This document shows, one piece after another, positions 17,660-24,535 of a stretch of DNA of 52,209 bases (the first letter of the stretch is position 1; each line of letters begins with the position of its first letter). Under the pieces are notes generated by a model. The model was not told the DNA's origin, made no database searches, and saw only the letters and a list, made by a program, of their open reading frames with translations. Both the position numbers and the translations under genes were made by a program. The stretch comes from JAZKSG01 sp036626215 (GTDB taxonomy: Archaea > Thermoplasmatota > E2 > DHVEG-1): the NCBI GenBank assembly GCA_036626215.1, contig JAZKSG010000005.1:1-52209 (forward strand), written 5' to 3'.

Positions 17660-17698
17660 TAACTTAGGTTGCATATTTACCCTTAGCTAAGTTATAAA
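17660..17698 (-). promoter_or_regulatory. Hydrogenase operon promoter with inverted-repeat operator candidate
   Basis: The minus strand has TTTATAAC (17698-17691) as the TATA box, giving a start near 17668. Directly beside it is the perfect 10-base palindrome CTTAGCTAAG (17682-17691). Longer arms TAACTTAG (17660-17667) and CTAAGTTA (17687-17694) are inverse copies 19 bases apart, spanning TATA box to predicted transcription start. A repressor bound here would block the promoter. The regulator is unknown, and the sequence does not match the Thermococcus SurR site as I know it. Confidence 0.45.
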
Positions 17699-17798
17699 TA
17701 TCTTATTTTTTTCAAAACCCGGGATGGTGAACTAAAGAGGTTATATAATAGTTTTGCCAAATCTATATTATACAGAAGCAAAGAGAATACAATTTTTT

Positions 17799-19148
17799 TT
17801 ATTCTGGCGCCTCAGGGATGAAACCATTTTCCATCATGCAATGTGTTGTATCACGAGATTTTTTTATTATATCCATAGCTCGATCATATAGTTCTTGACG
17901 TGAAAGTTTGACACGAGCAATACCCTGTTCAATAGCTTTCATACCAACTGCTACAGCTTCACGTGGGAATACTTCCCAAGAGTCCATCAGGGGTACAATA
18001 TGCTCCTCGTTTAACCCTTCGTCTTCTGCAGTTTGGGCTAATTCATTTGCTGCAGCTATACACATTTCATCAGTGATAGTCTCAGCGCGGACATCCAAAG
18101 CCCCTCGGAAAATACCTGGAAAAACCAAAGAGTTATTTAGTTGATTAGGAAAATCAGAACGGCCGGTAGCAAAAATTTTTGCTCCTGCCTCTTTGGCATC
18201 CCAAGGCCAAATCTCCGGTATAGGATTAGCGGTAGCGAAAACTATTGGGTCATCAGCCATAGTAGTAATCCATTCTTTTTTAATGGTGCCCGGACCAGGT
18301 TTACTTGCAGCTATACATATATCTGTATCTTTGAAAGCATCAGAGACATCTCCAACTCTACTCTCTCCGTTAGATTTTAGACACATCTCCCATTTTTTAG
18401 GATTTTCCTCTTTATTCTTTTTTATATCTTCTCTTGATTCATGCAGTATTCCTTTGCTATCTGCCATCATTATGTTTTTCGGGTTAACTCCTGCAGCAAT
18501 GAGAATACGAGATATAGCTATATTTGCTGCTCCTGCTCCAACCATACATACTAAAGCATCTTCCATTTTTTTATCCACAAGTTTTAAAGCGTTAATAGCA
18601 CCAGCTGCAACGATTGTAGCTGTTCCTTGTTGGTCATCATGCCAAACAGGTATATCCATCTCTTTTCTTAGTCGTTCAAGTATGTAGAAACATTTAGGTT
18701 TGGAGATATCTTCAAGATTTATTCCCCCATAGTTTGGTTGTAACCATTTTACAGCTTGGATTATCTCATCTGGATCCTTAGTGTCTAAACATATTGGATT
18801 TGCATCAACACCTCCCAGATATTTGAAAAGTAGAGCTTTTCCCTCCATAACCGGTAAACCGGCTTCTGGTCCAATGTCACCTAGTCCTAAAACCCGGCTT
18901 CCATCGCTAACAACAGCAATAGTGTTCAACTTGTTTGTATAATCATAAACTTTGGAGAGTTTCTCCCTAATTTTTTTACAAGGCTCTGCAACTCCAGGTG
19001 TATACCATATTCCAAAATCATCAAAATCCCTGACTCGACATTTTGGAACTGTTTGTATTTTTCCATGGTAAAAAGGATGAAGTTTCATAGCGTCTTTAGC
19101 TGGTTTCTTAGCTTTTTCTAATAGTTCTTTTTTGTTTATCTTTTCCAT
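17799..19148 (-). CDS. maeA: Malic enzyme, NAD(P)-dependent
   Basis: It interconverts malate and pyruvate plus CO2. The 449-residue protein has the malic enzyme N-domain with WYTPGVAEPCKKI, VVSDGSRVLGLGDIGP and GKALLFKYLGGVDANPI, the metal-binding NLEDISKPKCFYI and WHDDQQGTA, and the Rossmann GAGAANIAISRIL followed by ATANPIPEIWP and FPGIFRGALDVRA. It is the short prokaryotic form without the phosphotransacetylase-like tail. An AGAGGA site precedes the ATG at 19148. It stands divergent from porGDAB across 249 bases, so malate-pyruvate and pyruvate-acetyl-CoA conversion sit side by side. Cofactor specificity cannot be decided by eye. Confidence 0.93.
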   Translation of the reverse strand: MEKINKKELLEKAKKPAKDAMKLHPFYHGKIQTVPKCRVRDFDDFGIWYTPGVAEPCKKIREKLSKVYDYTNKLNTIAVVSDGSRVLGLGDIGPEAGLPVMEGKALLFKYLGGVDANPICLDTKDPDEIIQAVKWLQPNYGGINLEDISKPKCFYILERLRKEMDIPVWHDDQQGTATIVAAGAINALKLVDKKMEDALVCMVGAGAANIAISRILIAAGVNPKNIMMADSKGILHESREDIKKNKEENPKKWEMCLKSNGESRVGDVSDAFKDTDICIAASKPGPGTIKKEWITTMADDPIVFATANPIPEIWPWDAKEAGAKIFATGRSDFPNQLNNSLVFPGIFRGALDVRAETITDEMCIAAANELAQTAEDEGLNEEHIVPLMDSWEVFPREAVAVGMKAIEQGIARVKLSRQELYDRAMDIIKKSRDTTHCMMENGFIPEAPE

Positions 19149-19182
19149 GGATTGTTCCTCTTGATTCTGAGTGCAAGATGTA

Positions 19183-19222
19183 ATCTAATGCTGTTTATTA
19201 CATTTTACTATAAACATTAGAT
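19183..19222 (-). promoter_or_regulatory. Malic enzyme promoter with inverted-repeat operator candidate
   Basis: Arms ATCTAATG (19183-19190) and CATTAGAT (19215-19222) are perfect inverse copies. Between them on the minus strand is TTTATAG, a likely TATA box, with predicted start near 19187. The layout, arms flanking TATA box and start site, is like that at the hydrogenase promoter, though the arm sequence differs. Confidence 0.4.
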
Positions 19223-19350
19223 ACAAAAAGAAAATAGATATTTTCGTATAAACAAATGTATATATTTTTATAAATCTAAAGGTAGCTTGTAAACTATAAT
19301 CAAATAAGAGAGGAAGTAAAAAAACAACAAATATTTTGATTCTACAAAAC

Positions 19351-19359
19351 AATTATATG
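19351..19359 (+). promoter_or_regulatory. Probable TATA box of porGDAB
   Basis: AATTATATG lies about 45 bases ahead of the porG ATG, predicting a start near 19380 and a leader of about 18 bases containing GGGAGTG as ribosome binding site. Confidence 0.4.
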
Positions 19360-19397
19360 CATCATTTCCATTCCCAAACCCGGGAGTGTAATGTGTC

Positions 19398-19973
19398 ATG
19401 GCATTGAGTGATTTGATAGAAATAATTATCCATGGGCGTGGCGGACAGGGTTCAGTAACCGCGGCAAATCTACTTGCCGCAGCAGCACTCGAAGACGGAA
19501 ATAAAGGAGTACAAGCATTTCCTTTTTTTGGAGCTGAAAGACGAGGAGCACCAGTGAAAGCTTTCGCCCGTATCTCAGAGGAAGAAATACATCTAAGGAG
19601 CGAGATTTATACACCCGATGTAGTAATAGTTCAAGACGAAGGAATAATGGACATAGTAGATGTCTTGAAAGGATTGAAGGAAAACGGAAAAATTCTTATA
19701 AACACAGAAAAAAAACCAAAAGATTATGATTTCTCAAAAAAATATAACGTAGCTACGGTAGATGCGACAGAGATAGCTATAAACAACGACATTGTAGTGG
19801 GAGGCATACCAGTTGTCAACACACCTATATTAGGAGCAGTTCCAAAAGTATTAGACAAAGTAACATTACCATCTATACAAAAAGCTATACGTAATAAATG
19901 GAAAGGAGAACAAGGAGAACAGAATGTCAGAGCAACAGACGAAGCCTACAAAAAGGTGGAGGTGAGCTTTTGA
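19398..19973 (+). CDS. porG: Pyruvate:ferredoxin oxidoreductase, gamma subunit
   Basis: This is one of four subunits of the enzyme that interconverts pyruvate plus CoA with acetyl-CoA, CO2 and reduced ferredoxin. IIIHGRGGQGSVTAANLLAAAA near the N-terminus and FPFFGAERRGAPVKAFARIS are gamma-domain signatures, followed by IYTPDVVIVQDEG. The length of 191 residues is normal. The gene order gamma-delta-alpha-beta is that of the archaeal four-subunit pyruvate or 2-oxoacid enzymes. A GGAGTG site precedes the ATG. The ribosome binding site of porD lies inside its last codons. Confidence 0.92.
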   Translation: MALSDLIEIIIHGRGGQGSVTAANLLAAAALEDGNKGVQAFPFFGAERRGAPVKAFARISEEEIHLRSEIYTPDVVIVQDEGIMDIVDVLKGLKENGKILINTEKKPKDYDFSKKYNVATVDATEIAINNDIVVGGIPVVNTPILGAVPKVLDKVTLPSIQKAIRNKWKGEQGEQNVRATDEAYKKVEVSF

Positions 19974-20266
19974 GTAAAAAAGAAGGTAAAAAGAGTAAGA
20001 AATACGATGTTGTAACAAGTATATCTTATCCAAAAAAAGGAGCTATGGGGAAAACCGGCAGCTGGAGAATATTTAAACCAAAACTCGACAAAGATAAATG
20101 TGTAAAATGTCTCCGATGTTGGATTTTTTGTCCAGAAGCCGCCATCGAAAGAAAAGAAGATGGAACCGTTGAGATAGATTTTGATTACTGCAAAGGATGC
20201 GGAGTATGCGCCAACGTATGTAAAGTTAAAGCAATCGATATGAAAAGGGAGGATAGAAATTTATGA
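19970..20266 (+). CDS. porD: Pyruvate:ferredoxin oxidoreductase, delta subunit (ferredoxin-like)
   Basis: This is the ferredoxin-type subunit carrying two [4Fe-4S] clusters. The motifs CVKCLRCWIFCPEAAI and CKGCGVCANVCKVKAI are complete. I chose the TTG at 19970, which follows a GGAGGTGA ribosome binding site and overlaps the porG stop, giving 98 residues, close to the family norm. The frame stays open further upstream within porG, but that extension would be unusual. The stop overlaps the porA ATG in ATGA. Confidence 0.9.
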   Translation: MSKKEGKKSKKYDVVTSISYPKKGAMGKTGSWRIFKPKLDKDKCVKCLRCWIFCPEAAIERKEDGTVEIDFDYCKGCGVCANVCKVKAIDMKREDRNL

Positions 20267-21420
20267 CTGTTATGATAGATACAGGAAATTACGTAGCGGC
20301 CAAAGCAGCTGTAATGGCTAAACCAGATGTAGTAGCAGCATATCCAATAACACCTCAAACTACCATTGTAGAAGGAATAGCCGACTATGTGGAAAGCGGA
20401 GAATTCCAAGGTGAATACATCTGTGTAGAAAGTGAACATTCAGCTATGAGCGCCTGTATAGGAGCTAGTGAGGCAGGCTCACGTGCTTTTACCGCTACAT
20501 CCTCACATGGCTTATTATTAATGCATGAGATGCTTCATTGGGCTGCATTAGCTCGTTTACCTATAGTGATGTGTAACATAAACCGTGTTGTAGGACCTGG
20601 TTGGAATATATGGTCAGATGAAAATGATTCAATAAGTCAACGCGACACCGGCTGGATACAGTTTTATTGTAGTAGCAACCAGGAGATTTTTGATACGGTT
20701 ATTCAGGCGTTTAAACTCGCTGAAAAACAAGAGATTTCTCTACCCATTATGATAAGTTATAACGCCTTTATTCTTTCACATACTTCTATGCCTGTTTCCA
20801 TACCAGATCAAAAAGAGATTGATGAATTTATACCACGTTACGAACCTAATTGGAAACTTGATGTTGATAACCCTGTGACACATGGAAATATAATCGGTAC
20901 GGAACACTACGAAAAAGTACGTAGAGCGATGCAAGATGCACAGGAAAAAGCAAAAAAAATGATTCCGGAGGTAACCAAAGAATGGAAAGAAAAATTTGGG
21001 AGACATCATGGCGACTTATTTGAAAGATATCGTTGTGACGACGCAGAATACATCCTGATTTCAATGGGGGCAATAGGATCTGAAAGTAAAGTTGCTATAG
21101 ATGAACTAAGAAAAGAAGGAATAAAAATTGGTCTTGCTCGGTTAAGAGTCTTACGTCCGTTTCCATCTGAAGAAATAAAAGAAATGAGTAAACAAGCCGA
21201 TTTAATAGTTATAGATAGAAACATATCCATAGGTTCAGGAGGCGTAGTTTACAACGAAATAAAATCAGCGCTTTATAATGAATCAGACGCAGAAGTAACT
21301 GGTTTTATTGCAGGGCTTGGAGGTAAAGACGTAACATATCAAGACGTTATGAAGATGTGTAAAAAAGCCATTGAAAAGAAACCAGAAAAAAATGTTTGGT
21401 ATGGGTTTAAGGAGGATTAG
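20263..21420 (+). CDS. porA: Pyruvate:ferredoxin oxidoreductase, alpha subunit
   Basis: This large subunit has the pyrimidine-binding and CoA-contacting domains. The N-terminal GNYVAAKAAVMAKPDVVAAYPITPQTTIVE is a clear family signature, with ESEHSAMSACIGASEAGSRAFTATSSHGL and the later MGAIGSESKVAIDELRKEGIKIGLARLRVLRPFP. The 385-residue length fits. The conserved IGLARLRVLRPFP stretch and the single porD-type ferredoxin subunit favour pyruvate over 2-oxoglutarate, though this is an inference. The start is coupled to porD, and porB follows after 5 bases. Confidence 0.92.
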   Translation: MTVMIDTGNYVAAKAAVMAKPDVVAAYPITPQTTIVEGIADYVESGEFQGEYICVESEHSAMSACIGASEAGSRAFTATSSHGLLLMHEMLHWAALARLPIVMCNINRVVGPGWNIWSDENDSISQRDTGWIQFYCSSNQEIFDTVIQAFKLAEKQEISLPIMISYNAFILSHTSMPVSIPDQKEIDEFIPRYEPNWKLDVDNPVTHGNIIGTEHYEKVRRAMQDAQEKAKKMIPEVTKEWKEKFGRHHGDLFERYRCDDAEYILISMGAIGSESKVAIDELRKEGIKIGLARLRVLRPFPSEEIKEMSKQADLIVIDRNISIGSGGVVYNEIKSALYNESDAEVTGFIAGLGGKDVTYQDVMKMCKKAIEKKPEKNVWYGFKED

Positions 21421-21425
21421 AAAAT

Positions 21426-22346
21426 ATGGCGATAAAAGATTTACCAACTGAAGAATGTGTTATACCTGGTAGCGCTGCATGCCCAGGATGCCCAGCTACT
21501 ATAGGTTTAAGAACTGTTTTTAAAGCACTTGGAAAAAACACTATAATGGTGGTACCAGCCTGTTGTACAGCTGTAATTGAAAGCTTGTATCCTTATACCT
21601 CTTTTGATGTCCCAGTTATGAATATCGCTTTTGAAGCAGCTGCAGCCGGTGCAAGTGGTATAGAAGCAGCTTTGAAACAACAGGGTAACGAAGATACAAC
21701 TGTTCTTGCTTGGGCTGGAGACGGCGGTACATACGACATCGGACTTCAGGCGTTATCTGGAGCCATAGAAAGAGGAACTAACTTCATCTACATCTGCTAT
21801 AACAACCAGATTTATTCCAACACAGGCATTCAAAGAAGTGGCGCCACACCGATGGGTGCATGGACTACCACTACCGTTGGTGGAAAAAGAGAATTCCCGA
21901 AACAGATGGGAGAAATAATTCAGGCTCATCATCCACCTTATGCTGCTCAAGCATGTATTAGTTACCCAGATGATTTATATAAAAAGGTTAAAAAAGCTAA
22001 GGACATAGAAGGACCAAAATATATAGAGATATTAGCCCCCTGTCCACCAGGTTGGCGTTTCCCTATGGAAAAAACTGTTGAGATGGGGGAAATGGCTGTT
22101 GATACTGGTGCTTGGGCATTGTTTGAATACGAAGACGAAAAAGTGACTTTCAACGGTAAAAGTAAACGTATACTTGAAGGAAAAATTGATCGGAAACCAA
22201 TGGAAGATTGGTTGAAACAGCAGGGTCGTTTCAAACCTTTGTTCAAACCAGAACGTGATGAAGAAAGGATAAAAGCTTTTGAGGAATACACCGAGAAAAC
22301 ATGGGAACGATACAGAAACTGCTATTCAGAAGAAAACAAAAAATAA
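21426..22346 (+). CDS. porB: Pyruvate:ferredoxin oxidoreductase, beta subunit (TPP-binding)
   Basis: This is the catalytic thiamine diphosphate subunit. CPGCPATIGLR near residues 20-30 and a later Cys (PACCTAVIE) supply a [4Fe-4S] cluster. The TPP motif runs from AGDGGTYDIGLQALSGA to YICYNNQIYSNTG, and TPMGAWTTTT is typical of the pyruvate type. The length of 306 residues is normal. Beyond it lie 64 bases with no terminator-like hairpin before the MgtE-like genes, so read-through is possible. Confidence 0.92.
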   Translation: MAIKDLPTEECVIPGSAACPGCPATIGLRTVFKALGKNTIMVVPACCTAVIESLYPYTSFDVPVMNIAFEAAAAGASGIEAALKQQGNEDTTVLAWAGDGGTYDIGLQALSGAIERGTNFIYICYNNQIYSNTGIQRSGATPMGAWTTTTVGGKREFPKQMGEIIQAHHPPYAAQACISYPDDLYKKVKKAKDIEGPKYIEILAPCPPGWRFPMEKTVEMGEMAVDTGAWALFEYEDEKVTFNGKSKRILEGKIDRKPMEDWLKQQGRFKPLFKPERDEERIKAFEEYTEKTWERYRNCYSEENKK

Positions 22347-22410
22347 TTCTTTGAAACAGAATTGTTTTTTGATGGAGTGTGAAAAACAGGTTTTATGGAG
22401 GCGATAAGTT

Positions 22411-22965
22411 TTGCTTGTAAAAGACATGTTGAAGCAGAGCCTCCCCCTACTCCTGCTCTGTGGATTGGGTGGCATAATAGCAGGGAACACTTTGGGCCTT
22501 ATGCGAAGCCTATTTGAGAGTATACCAGGTCTGATAGTGGTTGTACCAGGCATAATAGCGCTTAGAGGAAGTATTAGTACAGCTTTTGGGTCACGACTAG
22601 GATCTGCCTATCATCTGGGAGTTATAGATGCAGATAACCTTTGGAATGAAGAATTAAAGCAAAACATATTGGGTTCTTTTTTTCTAAGTATTTTTATGTC
22701 TTTGGTAATCGGTGTATTAGCGTATTTTTCATCTTTTTTGTTGGGTGTACAGCCAGACGTTTTAAAATTAATGACTGTGGTTATGTTAGCGGGTGTTTTA
22801 TCTGCCCTGATTTTGACTTCTTTGACCGTATCTATCGTATATCTAGTTTTCAAACGTGGGCTTGATCCAGATAATATCACAGGTCCTGCTTTAACTACTT
22901 TTGGAGACATTGTAACTATGGTCTGTATTTTCGGTAGCGGATTATTAGTGGAGGTGGGACTTTGA
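22411..22965 (+). CDS. MgtE-like divalent cation transporter half, first copy
   Basis: This membrane protein of 184 residues matches the C-terminal transport domain of MgtE/SLC41 carriers without the cytosolic N and CBS domains. About five hydrophobic segments are visible, and the signature PGIIALRGSISTAFGSRLGSAYHLG lies at about residues 46-70. It starts at TTG with GGAGGCGA upstream. The second copy begins inside its stop codon, and the two are homologous halves that probably form one transporter. In other archaea such pairs (COG1824) usually stand beside PhoU/TrkA-C genes, which here lie 5 kb downstream. Confidence 0.85.
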   Translation: MLVKDMLKQSLPLLLLCGLGGIIAGNTLGLMRSLFESIPGLIVVVPGIIALRGSISTAFGSRLGSAYHLGVIDADNLWNEELKQNILGSFFLSIFMSLVIGVLAYFSSFLLGVQPDVLKLMTVVMLAGVLSALILTSLTVSIVYLVFKRGLDPDNITGPALTTFGDIVTMVCIFGSGLLVEVGL

Positions 22966-23522
22966 TTTACAATTGGAAGAAAATTGTGAAAACAAGTATG
23001 CCTCTGTTGACTTTATGTACTCTGGTTGAGATTGTTGCTGGTCAGCTTTTACAGTCTTGGGAAAGTGTTTTGTTGTTATTTCCTTTGTTCTTGGTTTCGA
23101 TTCCTGTTATTAATGGTGTAGGTGGTAATATTGGTAGTGTTTTAGGTGCTCGAATTGCTTCTGGTTTACATGTTGGTTCTATCAGTATTAGTCTTAAGGA
23201 CCGTAGGACAAGAGAAGCATTTTTGACTGCTGTTATTATTGGTGTTTTATCTTATGTGCTTCTTGGCGTTATTCTGTATTATTTTGCTCATTTTTTTCTA
23301 GATTTGAAGGATGGTGTTGTTTTTAGTCATTATATTTTAGTTATTTTTGGTGCCGGGTTGTTATTGGTTTTTACACTATGTTTGGCCAGCGTTTTTACAG
23401 CTTTTTGGTCTTTTAAGAAAGGTTATGACCCTGATGATTTTGTTGCTCCGGTAGTTACTACTATTGGTGATGTGTTTGGTATTTTGTTTCTCCTGCTGTT
23501 TTTGAGTTTGATTGTTTTATAG
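22962..23522 (+). CDS. MgtE-like divalent cation transporter half, second copy
   Basis: This paralogue of the preceding gene has 186 residues and the same layout: LVSIPVINGVGGNIGSVLGARIASGLHVGSI corresponds to the first copy's signature block. Five membrane segments are expected. The TTG start overlaps the stop of the first copy and follows GGAGGTGG, so the two are translated as a pair. T-runs at 23523-23550 probably end transcription. The likely substrate is Mg2+ or a similar divalent cation, by family only. Confidence 0.85.
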   Translation: MIYNWKKIVKTSMPLLTLCTLVEIVAGQLLQSWESVLLLFPLFLVSIPVINGVGGNIGSVLGARIASGLHVGSISISLKDRRTREAFLTAVIIGVLSYVLLGVILYYFAHFFLDLKDGVVFSHYILVIFGAGLLLVFTLCLASVFTAFWSFKKGYDPDDFVAPVVTTIGDVFGILFLLLFLSLIVL

Positions 23523-23576
23523 AATTTTTTTTATTTTTATGATTTTTTTTCATTTCAGACAAAGTTGCGGATTAAG

Positions 23577-23586
23577 TTTATATATT
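23577..23586 (+). promoter_or_regulatory. TATA box of the pilin-like surface gene operon
   Basis: TTTATATATT with purines just before it is close to the archaeal consensus. The predicted start near 23606 gives a leader of about 40 bases containing GGTGAGGAG before the TTG start of the first surface gene. The T-runs just upstream separate it from the transporter pair. Confidence 0.55.
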
Positions 23587-23645
23587 GTTATTTGTAGAGT
23601 ATAACTTTAGATTCTAAAAAATAAAGAAGTGGTGAGGAGAAAAAA

Positions 23646-24512
23646 TTGAAAGCTAACCAAAAGTATAGACAAAACTCAAAAAACGGTGTAACACCAGTGT
23701 TGGGAACACTACTTGTTTTACCTGTAGTTATGCTTGTAATTACAGCAATGATGACCTGGGCTGGTGATCTAATAAACAGTCTACAAAGTCTACAAAGCCA
23801 GCTAAGAGAAACCTCTGAGGAGATAAACAAAATTTCAATAAATACATCAAAATTTGGATATCTCAACATAGTAAAAAAAGATAGTTTCGAAGCAGAAAAT
23901 ATACAGTGGAATAAAACATCTAATCTCTCCTCATCAAAAGTAAAACTAGCCCAATTCAGCTACTATACCCGTGGAGATGAAATAAACACCGCCAAAGGAC
24001 AAAGCCTCAAAATAGAAACAGGACCCGGTGGATACTGTGGAATATACAAACCATTTCCAGACCATGAATATGGAAATATAAGCATAAGTGCATACTTTAC
24101 CGTCAGTCCAAAAGAAAAACAAAAAATATTCAATATAAGGCAAAATGAAAGTAAAAACAATGCTACTATAAAACTAGATCTAGAAAAACAAAAATTATAT
24201 GTCTATAACGAAAGTGGAGGATACAAAGAAATCAGCGATGACTTCTCAATATGTATCGACGATAAATGCTGGAATCATATGGAACTCACAGTTAATTTTA
24301 GTTCAGGAAAGTATGTAAACTTTATTTTAAATGATATAGAATATGATCTTGGAAACTATACTCTAAATAATCCCTCTCCAGGGATGGATGCTTTGTTTTA
24401 TAATGTCACATATTTAACCCAAGCTAAAGCAGAAAAAAATGCGAAATCTTATTTCGACGATTTTGTTTTTAGGGATCTTGATTTTTTCAAAAAAATAGGT
24501 TTTAAAGAATAA
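23646..24512 (+). CDS. Pilin-type leader surface protein with lectin-like domain (copy 1)
   Basis: The 288-residue protein starts with a short basic leader, then GVTPVLGTLLVLPVVMLVITAMM, the pattern of archaeal type IV pilins. Processing by a PibD-type peptidase would fall just before this hydrophobic segment. The remainder (about 70-280) is a beta-rich domain with many Asn-X-Ser/Thr sites, ending FDDFVFRDL, which resembles LamG/concanavalin-like sandwiches. It begins at TTG after GGTGAGGAG. Two paralogues follow with the same design. It may be a minor pilin or a membrane-anchored surface sensor or adhesin; no pilus motor genes are present here. Confidence 0.72.
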   Translation: MKANQKYRQNSKNGVTPVLGTLLVLPVVMLVITAMMTWAGDLINSLQSLQSQLRETSEEINKISINTSKFGYLNIVKKDSFEAENIQWNKTSNLSSSKVKLAQFSYYTRGDEINTAKGQSLKIETGPGGYCGIYKPFPDHEYGNISISAYFTVSPKEKQKIFNIRQNESKNNATIKLDLEKQKLYVYNESGGYKEISDDFSICIDDKCWNHMELTVNFSSGKYVNFILNDIEYDLGNYTLNNPSPGMDALFYNVTYLTQAKAEKNAKSYFDDFVFRDLDFFKKIGFKE

Positions 24513-24535
24513 AAAAATGCCATGGTGAATGATTT

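Noticed and set aside
17718..19384. Shared CCCGGG motif ahead of the hydrogenase operon and porG
   Set aside because: The two lie at different positions relative to the promoter, and the porG copy is explained by its ribosome site (GGGAGTG).
19898..19969. Longer N-terminus for porD
   Set aside because: It would overlap porG by about 75 bases and exceed the family length; TTG 19970 follows a GGAGGTGA site.
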